Source: JAYEIH01 sp034659995 | GTDB taxonomy: Archaea; Methanobacteriota_B; Thermococci; Methanofastidiosales; B48-G16 | Direction: 5' to 3' | DNA: 22,555 bases | NCBI GenBank assembly: GCA_034659995.1 | Contig: JAYEIH010000026.1 | Coordinates: forward strand, 1 to 22,555 | Shown here: positions 21,852 through 22,555 of the stretch, one piece after another | Layout: each line of letters begins with the position of its first letter | Numbering within the stretch: the stretch's first letter is position 1 | The notes under the pieces: model-generated | Databases searched by the model: none | The model's input: the letters and a program-made list of their open reading frames with translations, nothing else | What the model was told of the DNA's origin: nothing | Program-made: the position numbers and the translations under genes

Positions 21852-22555
21852 CTAATCCCAGATACATGTATTTTTGCAATGCCAAAGACCTCCAAAGGGT
21901 ACAAGTTTCCATTTTCCTTCTCTCTTAGCCACAGGAAGCACCATACCTGCACCAACAGCAAGCGTTTGAGGAATCGGCCCACTCATGTCCCCTGAAGCTT
22001 CGCCAGAAGCCCATGCAATGTTGGCTTCTGTTGCATGATACTTAGAGTTCGCCATTTCTTCTGAATTTAAAGAAGATATAAAGGCTCTAACGGAACCTCC
22101 GGGCGGAAGAATTCCCCCACCTATCTGTTCTATTTTAAATGCCTTTAAATCTAAATTTTCATCTATCACAAAACCAACACCTCCAGAAACTCCTAAAATC
22201 TCAAGAAAGGAAAGATTGAATTCAACTCCCACAGAGTCCACCGGGAAGTCCCTCTCGGTAATTTCTATCGGTGTCCCGGACATTTGCGGCGTCCTCTTTG
22301 AGGAACCCTCTCCCTCCTGTCCTTCCCCTGTGTTGCCATAGTCCTTTCCCCACCAGTCCTCCTCCGGCCAGTTCAGCGGGCGTTCTCCTGCTGGGTCTAT
22401 GTATTTCAACGGATTGTTCAGGCAGTAGACGTATGGATTGAATGTCTGTGGGTTCATCTGATCACCTTTTACGGGGTCTGTGGTAATAAACCTTCCGATG
22501 AGTGGATCGTAGTATCTGGCGCCGAAGTAATAAAGACCGGTGGCATCCTGTTCCT
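21852..22555 (-). CDS. C-terminal part of an RHS-repeat protein (runs off the right edge)
   Basis: The frame is open from the right edge to a TAG at 21852-21854. It begins with the RHS core signature DATGLYYFGARYYDPLIGRF, then TTDPVKG and NPYVYCLNNPLKYIDPAGE. This marks the end of an RHS cage protein, whose core encloses and then releases a variable C-terminal domain. The variable tail (about 175 residues) starts with an acidic, Trp-rich spacer and includes FLEILGVSGGVGFVID, GGGILPPGGSV and NSEEMANSKY. This glycine-rich pattern resembles the C-terminal region of other RHS proteins rather than a known nuclease or deaminase. No catalytic motif is obvious, although the extreme end has CKNTC (Cys-x3-Cys). 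RHS proteins occur in some archaea but are rare. Confidence 0.85.
   Translation of the reverse strand, partial: EQDATGLYYFGARYYDPLIGRFITTDPVKGDQMNPQTFNPYVYCLNNPLKYIDPAGERPLNWPEEDWWGKDYGNTGEGQEGEGSSKRTPQMSGTPIEITERDFPVDSVGVEFNLSFLEILGVSGGVGFVIDENLDLKAFKIEQIGGGILPPGGSVRAFISSLNSEEMANSKYHATEANIAWASGEASGDMSGPIPQTLAVGAGMVLPVAKREGKWKLVPFGGLWHCKNTCIWD

Noticed and set aside
1..22555. CRISPR arrays, insertion sequences and tRNA attachment sites
   Set aside because: I found no regularly spaced direct repeats, no transposase frames with terminal repeats, and no tRNA gene or flanking direct repeats anywhere in the window.

Overview
The window is archaeal and most likely from a euryarchaeote. The markers are a Cdc48/VAT-type double AAA+ ATPase, ribosomal protein S17e, archaeal NadM, Dph6, an archaea-specific threonyl-tRNA editing domain, and a response regulator with a DUF835 output domain. 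Promoters are archaeal TATA boxes. About a dozen transcription units have an AT-rich TATA-like element centred 24-27 nt before the start codon, so their mRNAs should be leaderless. Genes inside operons instead use Shine-Dalgarno sequences. Composition is moderately AT-rich. I cannot assign a lineage below phylum from this stretch alone.

Layout. Positions 1-507 hold the start of a helix-turn-helix regulator gene (leftward, running off the left edge) and an AT-rich intergenic region with repeated GCATTGCG-like words around a TATA box. At 508-3675 an FAH-family hydrolase (leftward) and cdc48 (rightward) diverge from one symmetric TATA box, followed by rps17e. At 3677-6417 a MinD-like ATPase and a translationally coupled basic protein of unknown function (leftward) diverge from a response regulator with a DUF835 output domain. 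At 6546-8818 wecC and wecB overlap and supply UDP-ManNAcA for surface glycans. At 8824-9936 lies a lipoprotein with seven propeller-like repeats.

The central block, 10159-15180, is a phosphate system: pstS-pstC-pstA-pstB-phoU (leftward), diverging from an AbrB/PhoU-like regulator (rightward). The divergent intergenic region has three similar TATA+AGGAG-type elements, two of which form a perfect 9-bp inverted repeat. pstA carries an in-frame TGA in the conserved EAA loop, although the reading frame is conserved on both sides.

After this come dph6 (rightward) and a leftward coupled operon nadM - standalone Thr-tRNA editing domain - ThiI-like PP-loop ATPase. Next are a signal-anchored membrane protein, purM, a PH+SHOCT protein, a nucleoside-deoxyribosyltransferase-like protein and a RelE-type toxin with its antitoxin. 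The right edge (20951-22555) looks accessory: a possible antitoxin remnant, a small unknown protein, a two-TM protein, and the C-terminal part of an RHS-repeat protein running off the right edge. The two-TM gene directly follows the RHS gene and is a candidate immunity or accessory gene.

The observations most worth checking are the pstA TGA, the standalone Thr-editing domain coupled to a PP-loop protein, the RHS/two-TM pair, the MinD plus unknown-partner operon, and the phosphate-operator architecture.
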